Assembly: GCA_033549065.1 (NCBI GenBank)
Contig: JAWSUE010000006.1
Span: 1 to 64,000, forward strand
DNA: 64,000 bases
Source of the DNA: Bacillota bacterium
GTDB lineage: Bacteria > Bacillota > Dethiobacteria > DTU022
Direction: 5' to 3'
In this document: positions 17,501 to 26,196 of the stretch, in pieces
Layout of the letters: each line of letters begins with the position of its first letter
How positions within the stretch are numbered: position 1 is the first letter of the stretch
Notes under the pieces: generated by a model
Told to the model about the DNA's origin: nothing
The model's database searches: none
Seen by the model: only the letters and a program-made list of their open reading frames with translations
Made by a program: the position numbers and the translations under genes

Positions 17501-18523
17501 ATGGATTGGGATCCGCCTGATGACTGGATCAGCATCACTGCTATTGACGCTCATACGGGAGGTGAACCCCTACGTATCTATACCGGCGGTTACCCCGTCC
17601 TGAAGGGGGCAACAATTCTTGATAAAAGACGTCATGCTATGTCTAATTTCGACCATTTGCGAACCGCTACGATGTGGGAGCCCCGAGGACACGCCGACAT
17701 GTATGGATGCCTGGTTACTGAACCGGTAACTCCTGATGGACATTTCGGTGTTTTATTTTTACACAATGAAGGTTACAGCAGTATGTGCGGTCATGGAATT
17801 ATTGCAGTAACAAAGGTCGTCCTTGAAACCGGTATGCTGAATTTGCCTGAAGATATCAGGGAAGTAAAAATTGATACACCGGCAGGGAGGGTGATTTCAA
17901 CACCTCACTGGAAAAACGGCCGAGTGGCAGAAGTATCTTTCCTCAATGTTCCTTCTTTTGTCTATGCTTTCGATCAACAGATTGATGTACCGGGCTTGGG
18001 CTTAATTAATTATGACATTGCTTTCGGCGGAGCTTTTTATGCCTTTGTCAGGGCTGAAGAGGTTGAGGTGGAATTGAATGAAAAAGGATTCCGAAGATTA
18101 ATAGAACTGGGAGTCAATATTAAACAGGCTGTCATGGATCGAAGAAAAGTAGTTCACCCCTTCGAAGAAGATCTTAGTTTTCTCTACGGGGTTATTTTTG
18201 TCGGAAAAGCCTATGAAAAAGAGAATCACAGCAGAAATGTCTGTATTTTTGCCGATGGAGAGGTTGATCGAAGTCCTACCGGAACAGGGGTAAGCGCCAG
18301 GACTGCACTGCAACTGGCCCGAAACGAACTAAAAGTAGGAGAATCCTTTACTGTTGAATCAATATTAGGGACCTGTTTTAAAGGTGAGGCTGTGGAAAAG
18401 CTAAAATTTGGCGACTATGATGCAGTAATCCCTAAAGTCACCGGCTCTGCACATATCTGCGGAATTAATCGGATGCTGATTGATCCGGAAGATCCACTGA
18501 AATACGGATTTATATTGCGCTGA
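17501..18523 (+). CDS. Proline racemase-family enzyme, trans-3-hydroxy-L-proline dehydratase type
   Basis: 340 aa of the proline racemase fold. The first active-site motif is SSMCGHG (Cys96); the second is DRSPTGTG with Thr260 where proline racemases and 4-hydroxyproline epimerases have Cys. The Cys/Thr pair is the known signature of trans-3-hydroxy-L-proline dehydratases (product delta-1-pyrroline-2-carboxylate). The start is ATG 17501, because the ATG at 17486 overlaps the GGAGG (17488-17492) that would serve 17501. It follows the membrane thiol protein by 21 nt and is convergent with the GRE activase. I call it dehydratase rather than racemase on the Thr alone. Confidence 0.85.
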   Translation: MDWDPPDDWISITAIDAHTGGEPLRIYTGGYPVLKGATILDKRRHAMSNFDHLRTATMWEPRGHADMYGCLVTEPVTPDGHFGVLFLHNEGYSSMCGHGIIAVTKVVLETGMLNLPEDIREVKIDTPAGRVISTPHWKNGRVAEVSFLNVPSFVYAFDQQIDVPGLGLINYDIAFGGAFYAFVRAEEVEVELNEKGFRRLIELGVNIKQAVMDRRKVVHPFEEDLSFLYGVIFVGKAYEKENHSRNVCIFADGEVDRSPTGTGVSARTALQLARNELKVGESFTVESILGTCFKGEAVEKLKFGDYDAVIPKVTGSAHICGINRMLIDPEDPLKYGFILR

Positions 18524-18535
18524 TTTAATAATTTC

Positions 18536-19492
18536 CTAAAGATACCCACTGCCGACCTTGATAGTGATGTTCGGCATCATTCCTTTTAAGAAGGATTGCG
18601 TTTCTTCAAGCTTGTTCTGATCAGGGGGGAGTATAGCGGAACACCTGTAATCACGTTCCAGGTAGCTGTATGTATCTGAACCCAGGCGGTGATAAGGAAG
18701 AATTTCAAGTCCCCGGATCCTGGACAGGTTATTTAAAAAAGAAGCTAATTCTATAAGGTTATCTTCTCCATCGTTAAATCCGGGGACAAGTGGCAGTCTG
18801 ATTACAATCGCCAAGGGAAATTCGCTCTGGTCAATTATGCGGATATTTTGAAGTATCTCCCTGTTGGTAATACCAGTCCACATTTCATGTTCCACCGGAT
18901 TCATATGTTTAATGTCAACATATATTGTATCAAGCCAGGGCAGCAGCTTTTCTATTTCTTTGTATTCAGCCTGCAAACTGGTTTCAATAGCGGTATTGAT
19001 TCCAATCATTTTACAGGCTTTAAGCAGCTTGGCAGTAAAATCGGCCTGTGCGAGAGGCTCACCACCGCTGACGGTTACACCTCCACCGGAGTAAAAGTAA
19101 AAAATCTCGTCCCTGCTGATTGTATCGACCAATTCTTCCACACTGCATTGTGTGCCATATTTCTTGATAGCATTTGAGGGGCAAACTTCAAAGCAGGTAA
19201 AACAGGTTCTGCATTTAGTTTTATCAGTAATAACGGATGATTTATCCTTAGCATAAACGATAGCCTTTTGCGGACATACGTCGATACATCGGCCGCAGGC
19301 TGTGCAGAGTTTTGCTGAATAGCCTTTCTCCGGTTCAAACTGCTGTGACTCAGGAGTGGAACACCAGGCGCAGTTCATCGGACAGCCTTTAAGAAAGACA
19401 ACGGTTCTCAGTCCCTGGCCGTCATGGAGGGAAGATCTTTCGACTCTCAGGAGTAAACCGGTTGTATTCTTGTTTAAAATCAACTGGTTCAC
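18536..19492 (-). CDS. Glycyl radical enzyme activating protein (radical SAM)
   Basis: 318 aa. The radical-SAM motif C-x3-C-x2-C is seen as CPMNCAWC near residue 38, followed by an inserted pair of [4Fe-4S] motifs, CTACGRCIDVCP and CRTCFTCFEVCP, as in activases of eliminase/decarboxylase GREs. SGGEPLAQ is the SAM-binding GGE motif. It installs the glycyl radical on the adjacent GRE, releasing 5'-deoxyadenosine. Its GTG start overlaps the GRE stop (GTGA), so synthesis is coupled. It ends 12 bp from the convergent dehydratase-like gene. Confidence 0.93.
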   Translation of the reverse strand: MNQLILNKNTTGLLLRVERSSLHDGQGLRTVVFLKGCPMNCAWCSTPESQQFEPEKGYSAKLCTACGRCIDVCPQKAIVYAKDKSSVITDKTKCRTCFTCFEVCPSNAIKKYGTQCSVEELVDTISRDEIFYFYSGGGVTVSGGEPLAQADFTAKLLKACKMIGINTAIETSLQAEYKEIEKLLPWLDTIYVDIKHMNPVEHEMWTGITNREILQNIRIIDQSEFPLAIVIRLPLVPGFNDGEDNLIELASFLNNLSRIRGLEILPYHRLGSDTYSYLERDYRCSAILPPDQNKLEETQSFLKGMMPNITIKVGSGYL

Positions 19493-21885
19493 CCCACAGA
19501 TATACCCTGTTGAACGGTCCGTCCGATTATCTCATCCTGAACATCTTTACCCAGCTCTGTGAAATAGGCAGTATAACCGGCTACTCGGACCAGTAAGCCT
19601 TTATATTTTTCCGGATTTTTCTGAGCCTTGATCAGAGTTTCCTGATCGACAACGTTAAACTGCACGTGGTAAACACCGAGGCTGCACAGGCTTTTAAGTA
19701 AGGCCATCAACTGGGCAATACCGTTTTCGGTTTTTAACATGGCCGGTTCAATTTTCATGTTTAGCAGAGTGCCCTGGACAAACCGACCGTGTGGAATATG
19801 GGCAACAGATTTCAGAATTGCCGTTGGCCCGTTAAAATCAGTTCCACCGCTGGGGCTTACTCCATCGGCCAGAGGCTGCCAGGCTTTGCGGCCCGATGGA
19901 AGGGCGCCAACCTCCAATCCAAAAGGAGTATTTCCGGATACCGGAAGGATACCGGGAGTCATTTTCCCGTATTTACTGCAATATTTTTCGATTTCATCAG
20001 CAATAAATGTAAAAATTTCACCTGCAATCCGGTCAACGTTATCATCATTGTTCCCAAACTTCGGAGCGGCGATGCAAAGTTTTCGAAGTTCTTCTTTCCC
20101 TTCATAATCCTTGTCAAGAGCATCGAGCAGTTCAGTCATTGTTACTGCTTCAGTGTCATAAACCAGATGCCTGACAGCCGCGATACTGTTAACAAGGTCA
20201 GCAACACCGATCAGAATTATTCCGTTTCCCGTATTATATTTGGCACCTCCCCGTGAGTAATCAAGGGCTTTATCGATACATTCCCTGAAGGTCAGCGATA
20301 AGGCGGGGACAGGCCGGTTCAACCCAATCTCATCAATTACATGGCTGCCGGCGACTACTGCCCGGATCGTATGCTGAATCTGTTTCTTGACAGCATTTAA
20401 GAATTGATCATAAGATTTAAAATTACGGGGATCTCCGGTCCTGCTTGAAGCGTAGAGGCCGCTTTTCCTGTTCTGGCCGTCGAGTAGGGCAAACTCAACT
20501 ATACTGCCTAAATTAATGTCAGCCAGAGCAGTAAATTGACGCAGCCTGCCCTCAAGATTGGTTTCAACACATCCGCAGGGGTTCCAGTTATAAGCTTCAG
20601 TGAGGGGTATACCCTTGTTCATCAGCATCATGATTCCAATGTCATCATTGTGGAAAGCGGGAAATCCCGTGCCCAGGCTGATCAATTCAACAATTTTTCG
20701 TAGAAATTTATTCGGGTTCTTGGCAACGCTATACCGGACCGAGAGGGAAGGCTGATAGAGCTGAACATCCATGGTGGCCTGCAGGATCATATATGATAAT
20801 TCATTGACGGCATCTTTTCCGGTATCATCTAACCCGCCAACACAGACATTCTGAAACATGGGATAACCTGCTGCAAACTCGGCAGTAACCGCGTCCTGAA
20901 ACAAACATGGCTCACTGAATTTAACCCAGAGGCAGTCGAGAAGCTCCTGAGCCACTTCCTTGGTCAGCCGGCCTGCTTCAAGATCTGCTTTATAAAATGG
21001 CCATAGATATTGGTCCATACGGCCGGGATTATAGCTCGCAGCATTCTGTTCCATGAAAAGCATGGTCTGGTAAAAATAGATCGATTGTAAGGCTTCCCGG
21101 AAGGTCCTGGCCGGATGCTCCGGTACCTGTCTGCATGTTTCGGCAATGAGTCTAAGTTCTTTTCTTCTCTCCGGATTTTCTTCATTAACAGCCAATTTAT
21201 CTGCTTCATCTGCATAGCGATTGGCCATCTTGATAATTCCTTCAGCAACTATTAACAGTGCCTGAAGGTAATAATCCTTTTCATATTCACCCGGATTTGT
21301 AATGTCGAGCTTTGAACGGGCTTCTTCAATATAATTAATGATGCCGGTAATGCCCTCGTTGATCAGCCAGGTATATCCAGCTGTTGTTTCACCCCAGCCG
21401 CGAACAGCCTTACGATCAATATATATAACACCACAATCGCGTAATATCCTGGTATCTTCGGGAATCTGAGCCTGCCATTCTTCATAATTTGATCGCCCTT
21501 TCCAGTATGGACGAACCTCATCTTCAAAGATTTTACGATCCTCCGGCGGTAGAAAAAAAGGATCATACTGCCTGGAATTAATTGATTCAAGTTCTTTGTC
21601 GAGAACTGACCAGCAGGAATCGGCACAAAGTATGCCGGCCCTGATCTTGCTGCCTGAACAGCCGACGATTAATTCGTCATCCCAGATCTTTATAGTTTTC
21701 TTCAGACACTGGTTGCGGAAGGCTTTAGCTTTTTTAACTACCAGTGGTTCACCTTCAGCATCGATAAAACCCTCTGTTAGAAGGCGGGCATTTTCAAGGT
21801 CCATTTCCGGTTTTGTTTCGAGCACCCGTTTTTTCAAACGTGTAACTCGTTCAAAATAAGCAGGTTTTTGAACGGTCTCGGGCAT
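19489..21885 (-). CDS. Glycyl radical enzyme of uncertain substrate (HypD-like by context)
   Basis: 798 aa. The C-terminal radical loop is RVAGYTAYF (Gly770); the thiyl-radical loop is NPCGCVETN with Cys439 and Glu441. Length and spacing fit trans-4-hydroxy-L-proline dehydratase (HypD, whose counterparts I recall as Cys434, Glu436, Gly765). However, by-eye comparison from memory does not show the HypD His of PGHT (here AGYTW), the Asp before PGR (here ASYNPGR) or the Tyr 16 residues after the Cys (here Ala455). It is therefore a GRE of the C-x-E class whose substrate is open; the surrounding genes suggest a hydroxyproline or related imino acid. The start is ATG 21885 behind GGGAGGGG; the upstream in-frame ATG 21936 lacks a ribosome site. 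Confidence 0.85.
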   Translation of the reverse strand: MPETVQKPAYFERVTRLKKRVLETKPEMDLENARLLTEGFIDAEGEPLVVKKAKAFRNQCLKKTIKIWDDELIVGCSGSKIRAGILCADSCWSVLDKELESINSRQYDPFFLPPEDRKIFEDEVRPYWKGRSNYEEWQAQIPEDTRILRDCGVIYIDRKAVRGWGETTAGYTWLINEGITGIINYIEEARSKLDITNPGEYEKDYYLQALLIVAEGIIKMANRYADEADKLAVNEENPERRKELRLIAETCRQVPEHPARTFREALQSIYFYQTMLFMEQNAASYNPGRMDQYLWPFYKADLEAGRLTKEVAQELLDCLWVKFSEPCLFQDAVTAEFAAGYPMFQNVCVGGLDDTGKDAVNELSYMILQATMDVQLYQPSLSVRYSVAKNPNKFLRKIVELISLGTGFPAFHNDDIGIMMLMNKGIPLTEAYNWNPCGCVETNLEGRLRQFTALADINLGSIVEFALLDGQNRKSGLYASSRTGDPRNFKSYDQFLNAVKKQIQHTIRAVVAGSHVIDEIGLNRPVPALSLTFRECIDKALDYSRGGAKYNTGNGIILIGVADLVNSIAAVRHLVYDTEAVTMTELLDALDKDYEGKEELRKLCIAAPKFGNNDDNVDRIAGEIFTFIADEIEKYCSKYGKMTPGILPVSGNTPFGLEVGALPSGRKAWQPLADGVSPSGGTDFNGPTAILKSVAHIPHGRFVQGTLLNMKIEPAMLKTENGIAQLMALLKSLCSLGVYHVQFNVVDQETLIKAQKNPEKYKGLLVRVAGYTAYFTELGKDVQDEIIGRTVQQGISVG

Positions 21886-21922
21886 AGCGACCCCTCCCAG
21901 ATGGAGACAAATTAATGCATAT

Positions 21923-21931
21923 ATTATATCA
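21923..21931 (-). promoter_or_regulatory. Extended -10 promoter of the glycyl radical enzyme operon
   Basis: On the minus strand TGATATAAT (TGn + TATAAT) lies about 40 nt before the GRE ATG. A perfect palindrome GATAGCTATC sits just upstream of it and could be an operator. Confidence 0.55.
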
Positions 21932-21974
21932 TACACGATAGCTATCTATTATCTCAACTTATCTACAGGATTCG

Positions 21975-22003
21975 TTGACAAGGATGGGTAAATAGAATAA
22001 AAT
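21975..22003 (+). promoter_or_regulatory. Sigma-A promoter of tRNA-Trp
   Basis: TTGACA (21975-21980), 17-nt spacer, TAAAAT (21998-22003). The predicted start is near 22010, six nt before the tRNA. Confidence 0.85.
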
Positions 22004-22015
22004 GATTACTGATAA

Positions 22016-22091
22016 AGGGGAGTAGCTCAACTGGCAGAGCAGCGGTCTCCAAAACCGCAGGCTGCGGGTTCAAGTCCTGTCTCCCCTGCCA
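22016..22091 (+). tRNA. tRNA-Trp (anticodon CCA)
   Basis: The acceptor stem is AGGGGAG/CTCCCCT, the anticodon stem GCGGT/ACCGC with loop CTCCAAA gives anticodon CCA, and the T loop is GGTTCAAGTCC. The CCA end is encoded (22089-22091). A strong promoter precedes it and a terminator follows. Confidence 0.96.
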
Positions 22092-22101
22092 CTGTAAATT
22101 G

Positions 22102-22140
22102 TGAGATGCCGCATACAACAAGTGGCATCTCATTTAAATT
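22102..22140 (+). terminator. Terminator after tRNA-Trp
   Basis: A 9-bp stem TGAGATGCC/GGCATCTCA (22102-22110, 22124-22132) is followed by TTTAAATTTATTT. Confidence 0.7.
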
Positions 22141-22175
22141 TATTTCTACAAAAAATAAATTATGAGGTGATAATC

Positions 22176-23369
22176 ATGCCGTCAACAAGCGAGATTTTAA
22201 AAGTTACTGAACAGTACAGCGCTCGCAATTATCTTCCTTTACCGGTTGTATTGACAAAAGGGAAGGGAGTCTGGGTTGAAGATCCCGAGGGCAATCGTTA
22301 CATGGATATGCTCAGCGCCTATTCAGCAATGAATTTCGGACATTGTCATCCGAAAATTATCAGCGCATTAAAAGAACAGGCTGACCGAATAACGGTTACT
22401 TCCAGAGCTTTTCACAATGACCACCTCGGTACATTTTGCCGGATGCTTTCTGAACTGACCAGCAAGAAAATGGTTTTACCGATGAATACGGGTGCAGAAG
22501 CGGTGGAAACTGCAATTAAAGCGGTCAGGCGCTGGGCTTACAGGATCAAGAAGGTCGCGCCCGACAAGGCAGAGATTATTACATGCAGAGGCAATTTTCA
22601 CGGACGGACAACTACAATTGTATCTTTCAGTTCCGATGAAGCTTACAAGGCTGATTTCGGACCTTTTTCTCCCGGTTTTAAAATTATTGAATACGGCAGT
22701 ATTGATGCGTTGAAGGCCGCAATTAACAATAATACCTGCGCTTTTCTTGTTGAGCCGGTTCAGGGTGAAGCGGGGATAATCATTCCTCCTGAAGGCTACC
22801 TGGAAGAGGCATATAAGCTATGTAAAGATAATAATGTTCTTTTTGTTGCCGATGAAATTCAGACCGGTTTTGGCAGAACGGGAAAAATGTTTGCCTGTGA
22901 CTGGGAAAAAGTGATCCCCGATGTTTACATTCTCGGCAAAGCGCTTGGAGGAGGAGTGCTGCCGATTTCTGCGGTTACAGCCGACGAAGAGATTCTTGGC
23001 GTTTTTGAACCTGGCTCACATGGTTCTACTTTCGGCGGAAACCCACTGGCCTGTGCAGTTTCAATCAGAGCACTGCAGGTGATGAAAGAAGAAAAACTTG
23101 TTGAAAATTCAGCTGATCTCGGGAAATACTTCCTCAGCAAACTGAAAGATATTGCTAACCCGGTTGTCATGGATATTAGAGGAAAGGGCTTATTTGTGGG
23201 GGTAGAATTAACCGAAAAAGCACGACCCTACTGTGAAGAACTGATGAAGATGGGAATCCTGGCCAAGGAAACACATGACAATGTTATTCGGTTTGCCCCA
23301 CCGTTGATTATAGATAAAAAAGATCTTGACTGGGCAATCGATGCGATTCATAAGCTTTTTGCCAGTTAA
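22176..23369 (+). CDS. rocD: Ornithine aminotransferase
   Basis: 397-aa class III PLP aminotransferase converting ornithine and 2-oxoglutarate to glutamate-5-semialdehyde (which cyclises to pyrroline-5-carboxylate) and glutamate. Features: [18 protein letters not shown] (phosphate-binding region), the [10 protein letters not shown] segment, [18 protein letters not shown] lysine in [15 protein letters not shown], and [16 protein letters not shown]. These strings match RocD/OAT rather than acetylornithine aminotransferase. The start is ATG 22176 with GAGGTGA 5 nt upstream; the longer frame would begin inside the tRNA-Trp terminator. It feeds the P5C pool shared with proC. Confidence 0.93.
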   Translation: MPSTSEILKVTEQYSARNYLPLPVVLTKGKGVWVEDPEGNRYMDMLSAYSAMNFGHCHPKIISALKEQADRITVTSRAFHNDHLGTFCRMLSELTSKKMVLPMNTGAEAVETAIKAVRRWAYRIKKVAPDKAEIITCRGNFHGRTTTIVSFSSDEAYKADFGPFSPGFKIIEYGSIDALKAAINNNTCAFLVEPVQGEAGIIIPPEGYLEEAYKLCKDNNVLFVADEIQTGFGRTGKMFACDWEKVIPDVYILGKALGGGVLPISAVTADEEILGVFEPGSHGSTFGGNPLACAVSIRALQVMKEEKLVENSADLGKYFLSKLKDIANPVVMDIRGKGLFVGVELTEKARPYCEELMKMGILAKETHDNVIRFAPPLIIDKKDLDWAIDAIHKLFAS

Positions 23370-23404
23370 AATTGATTATAATATTATTAATTTTATAAAA
23401 GGTA

Positions 23405-23433
23405 TTGACAAGTCTGATTAATTGATCCATAAT
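23405..23433 (+). promoter_or_regulatory. Sigma-A promoter of the structured RNA
   Basis: TTGACA (23405-23410), 17-nt spacer, CATAAT (23428-23433). The expected start is about 23440, the first paired bases of the RNA described next. Confidence 0.75.
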
Positions 23434-23439
23434 GATCTT

Positions 23440-23731
23440 GCCAGGTTCCGAGAGACTGGACAGCAAACCAGATCCGGAGAAGAGGATAGATTCAGTGGAA
23501 GAAGGTAAAACTGATTCTGTTGAAACAATTCCTCCGATGCGGGTCGCTGAAAGAACCGGTAACTGAAAGGTCGCAAGACCGGGATTTGCCGGAGATCGCA
23601 GCACGGAAGGTTAGTAGCGAACCGGAGGTTGAGGGAAGGCCATCCAGAGGTGGTGGCGGAAGCTCAGTTGTGGATGGTTTCGCGAAGAATTTCCGGTGGC
23701 AAGTTGAAAGGCCTGTTGAACCTGGCATTTT
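23440..23731 (+). ncRNA. Predicted structured RNA of about 290 nt, family not recognised
   Basis: No protein is supported here. The 5' end (23439-23448) pairs perfectly over 10 bp with 23718-23727, after which come four T residues. Inside are a GGTC-GCAA-GACC hairpin nested in a CCGGTAA/TTGCCGG stem, an AGATTCAGT/ACTGATTCT hairpin, CTGG/CCAG, and CCATCC/GGATGG. It starts at a good promoter. It lacks the signatures I know for SRP RNA, tmRNA, RNase P, 6S RNA, T-box or common riboswitches. It could be a free-standing small RNA or the leader of the nuoEF operon: the palindrome at 23737-23757 followed by TATAATTTTTTT could act as its terminator. Confidence 0.6.
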
Positions 23732-23733
23732 CA

Positions 23734-23763
23734 TTGACATTGACTTTTAGTCAATGTTATAAT
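23734..23763 (+). promoter_or_regulatory. Promoter with palindromic operator for the NuoEF operon; leaderless start
   Basis: TTGACA (23734-23739), 18-nt spacer, TATAAT (23758-23763). A perfect palindrome with 9-bp arms ACATTGACT/AGTCAATGT and a TTT centre (23737-23757) overlaps the -35 and fills the spacer, as an operator would. The -10 ends 7 nt before the A of ATG 23770, so transcription should begin at the start codon. The region before the ATG is only T residues, with no Shine-Dalgarno. Confidence 0.7.
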
Positions 23764-23769
23764 TTTTTT

Positions 23770-26142
23770 ATGGAAAAAGAAAAATCAATATTTGATGAAA
23801 CTATCAGTAAACACAACCACGACATTTCCAACCTGATAATGATGCTGCAGGATATTCAATCCGCTACAGGTTACATATCTTCGAATTCAGTGGAGTATCT
23901 CTCAAGGAAACTCAATATACCGGAAGCACAGATTTATTCAGTTGCTACTTTTTATAAATCATTTTCGTTACGTCCAAAGGGAAAACATCGAGTTGATATT
24001 TGCGAAGGCACCGCCTGCCATATACGCGGTGCTTCTGTTTTGATGAGCAGAGCTTCTGACGAACTTGGCATCAAGGCCGGAGAGACAACAGCAGATGGAG
24101 AGTTTTCTTTGAATTCGGTTCATTGTGTAGGTGCCTGCGCCATGGGACCGGTTGTTGTAATCGACGGTAAATATCATGGCAGCGTCACCACTTCGACTCT
24201 ATCCAAAGAGCTGCGAAAAAGCAAGACGGCTGCAGATGGAGAGTTGGAAAGCACTGCTGTCGAAGAAGTTCCGGATATTGGTTTGGAAAAAATCAACTCT
24301 CCTCAAAACTTTAAAACTTTGCAGGAATTAGCCAGAAGCATGAACGCTTTGAAAGAAAAACGAGTTCTGGTTTGTGCCGGTACCGGATGTATTGCCAAGG
24401 GCAGCCTGGAGGTTGCCGGCTCATTTAAAGAAGCTCTGGGAGAGTTAAATCTTGAAATCCCTGTTTCTTTAGAGATGAAAACAGTAGGTTGCCAGGGTTT
24501 TTGCGAAAAAGGGCCCCTGGTAATCATAATACCTGATGAAGTCTTTTATTCCGGTGTTAAACCCGGAGATGTTAAAGAAATAGTTAATGAAACCTTATTA
24601 AACAACCGCTATGTTGAGAAACTTCTCTATCATGAACCGAACAGCGGGACGATTATCTCAAGGTATGAAGAAATTCCTTTTTTCGCGGGACAACACCGCA
24701 TCGCCTTAAGAAATGTAGGTACAATTAACCCCTTAAACATTTACGATTACCTGGCCCGGGGTGGCTACAGTGCGCTGTTGAATGCTCTTTATTTTATGAA
24801 TTCTAATGAAATTATCACTGAAGTTGAAAACTCAGGTTTGAGAGGACGGGGAGGAGGAGGCTTTTCCACTGGAAAGAAGTGGAGAACCACGGCAAAAATA
24901 GAATCGCCGGTTAGATATGTTATCTGTAACGGTGATGAAGGTGACCCCGGTGCTTTCATGGACCGCAGCATAATGGAAGGCGACCCGCATTCCGTAATTG
25001 AGGGTATGGTTATCTGCGCTTACGCTGTAGGCTCTAATCATGGCTATATATATGTTAGGGAAGAATACCCACGGGCCCTGAAACACCTTGAAGAAGCAAT
25101 TGACCAGGCCCGTAGAGCAGGTTTTCTCGGCAACAACATTTGCGGCACCGATTTTTCCTTTGATATTCGAATCAACAGGGGAACAGGCGCTTTTGTCTGT
25201 GGTGAATCGACTGCCCTGATGCAATCGGTTGAGGGCAAAGTAGGCGAGCCGCGAGCTAAGTATATCCGCTCTGCAGAACGAGGGTTGTATGATCAACCAA
25301 CGGTTTTAAACAATGTTGAAACATTTGTTAATATACCGCCAATAATTGAAAACGGCGCTGCCTGGTTTGCTTCGACCGGTACTGAAAAAAGCCCTGGAAC
25401 AAAAGTATTTTCAGTTGTCGGTAAAGTTAAGAACACCGGATTGGTCGAGGTTCCCATGGGCATGACGCTCCGTTCAATAATTTATGATGTTTGCGGCGGA
25501 ATACTTAATAACAAAAAATTTAAAGCAGTTCAAACCGGAGGGCCCTCAGGTGGGTGTTTACCTGAAAGCAAACTGGATCTGCCTGTAGATTTTGATACCC
25601 TCACCCGGGAAGGTTCAATGATGGGATCTGGCGGTATGATCGTAATGGATGAAGATACATGCATGGTTGATGTTGCCCGTTACTTTACCGATTTCTTGAA
25701 CCAGGAATCCTGCGGTAAATGTTCGGCCTGCCGTCTCGGTATTTCGAACCTTCATTCTATCCTTGACAGGATATGCCGCGGTGAAGGAGTAGCAGACGAT
25801 ATTGAACGGATAGAAAAGCTGCTTTCGGTTCTTGAACTGGGCTCACTATGTGGGTTGGGTAAATCGGCTCCGAATCCGGTTAGAAGTACCCTGACTCATT
25901 TTAAAAATGAATATATGGCGCATATTATAGAAAAACGCTGCCCTGCCGGTGTCTGCCGCGCCTTAATCAGTTATGAGATTAACGATTTATGCACTGGCTG
26001 CCGTCGCTGTGCCCGTAATTGCCCGCAAAATGCTATCAGCGGAGAAAAAAATGAACGTCATTATATTGATCAGGAACTATGCAACCGCTGCGGACTCTGT
26101 CTGGCAACCTGTAATTTTGAAGCTGTTTTCGTTAAAAAATAG
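23770..26142 (+). CDS. NuoE-NuoF fusion: NADH-binding flavo-iron-sulfur subunit
   Basis: 790 aa. Residues 1-150 are NuoE-like, with [2Fe-2S] cysteines in CEGTAC (78) and CVGAC (about 119). A second thioredoxin-like [2Fe-2S] domain follows (VCAGTGC near 201, GCQGFC near 241). Then comes NuoF: FMN/NADH loop GLRGRGGGGFSTGKKW near 355, NGDEGDPGAFMDRS, and [4Fe-4S] motif ESCGKCSACRLG near 646. The tail carries two ferredoxin motifs (CTGCRRCARNCP, CNRCGLCLATC). The architecture is that of HydB/NfnB-like modules of bifurcating enzymes with NuoE attached. It would exchange electrons between NAD(H) and iron-sulfur partners. The start is ATG 23770; the longer frame's TTG 23629 abuts its only purine-rich site and lies inside the RNA. 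Confidence 0.88.
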   Translation: MEKEKSIFDETISKHNHDISNLIMMLQDIQSATGYISSNSVEYLSRKLNIPEAQIYSVATFYKSFSLRPKGKHRVDICEGTACHIRGASVLMSRASDELGIKAGETTADGEFSLNSVHCVGACAMGPVVVIDGKYHGSVTTSTLSKELRKSKTAADGELESTAVEEVPDIGLEKINSPQNFKTLQELARSMNALKEKRVLVCAGTGCIAKGSLEVAGSFKEALGELNLEIPVSLEMKTVGCQGFCEKGPLVIIIPDEVFYSGVKPGDVKEIVNETLLNNRYVEKLLYHEPNSGTIISRYEEIPFFAGQHRIALRNVGTINPLNIYDYLARGGYSALLNALYFMNSNEIITEVENSGLRGRGGGGFSTGKKWRTTAKIESPVRYVICNGDEGDPGAFMDRSIMEGDPHSVIEGMVICAYAVGSNHGYIYVREEYPRALKHLEEAIDQARRAGFLGNNICGTDFSFDIRINRGTGAFVCGESTALMQSVEGKVGEPRAKYIRSAERGLYDQPTVLNNVETFVNIPPIIENGAAWFASTGTEKSPGTKVFSVVGKVKNTGLVEVPMGMTLRSIIYDVCGGILNNKKFKAVQTGGPSGGCLPESKLDLPVDFDTLTREGSMMGSGGMIVMDEDTCMVDVARYFTDFLNQESCGKCSACRLGISNLHSILDRICRGEGVADDIERIEKLLSVLELGSLCGLGKSAPNPVRSTLTHFKNEYMAHIIEKRCPAGVCRALISYEINDLCTGCRRCARNCPQNAISGEKNERHYIDQELCNRCGLCLATCNFEAVFVKK

Positions 26143-26196
26143 ATTTGCAGCATAATTATTTCCTTGAGGCAACTGAAAGTTAAAGAAAGGTTAAGA

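Noticed and set aside
17501-18523. Annotation as proline racemase or 4-hydroxyproline epimerase
   Set aside because: Both need two catalytic Cys residues; the second is Thr260 here.
22101-22175. Longer start for ornithine aminotransferase
   Set aside because: It would begin inside the terminator of tRNA-Trp, while ATG 22176 has an ideal ribosome site and begins the family-like sequence.
23440-23731. SRP RNA, tmRNA, RNase P RNA or 6S RNA
   Set aside because: The SRP GGTCAGG...GGAAGGAAGCAGC core, tmRNA tRNA-like ends, RNase P GAGGAAAGTCC and the 6S open-bubble layout are all absent.
23629-23769. N-terminal extension of the NuoEF protein from TTG 23629
   Set aside because: Its purine-rich site abuts the TTG, the sequence is not NuoE-like, and it lies within the paired RNA and across the promoter.
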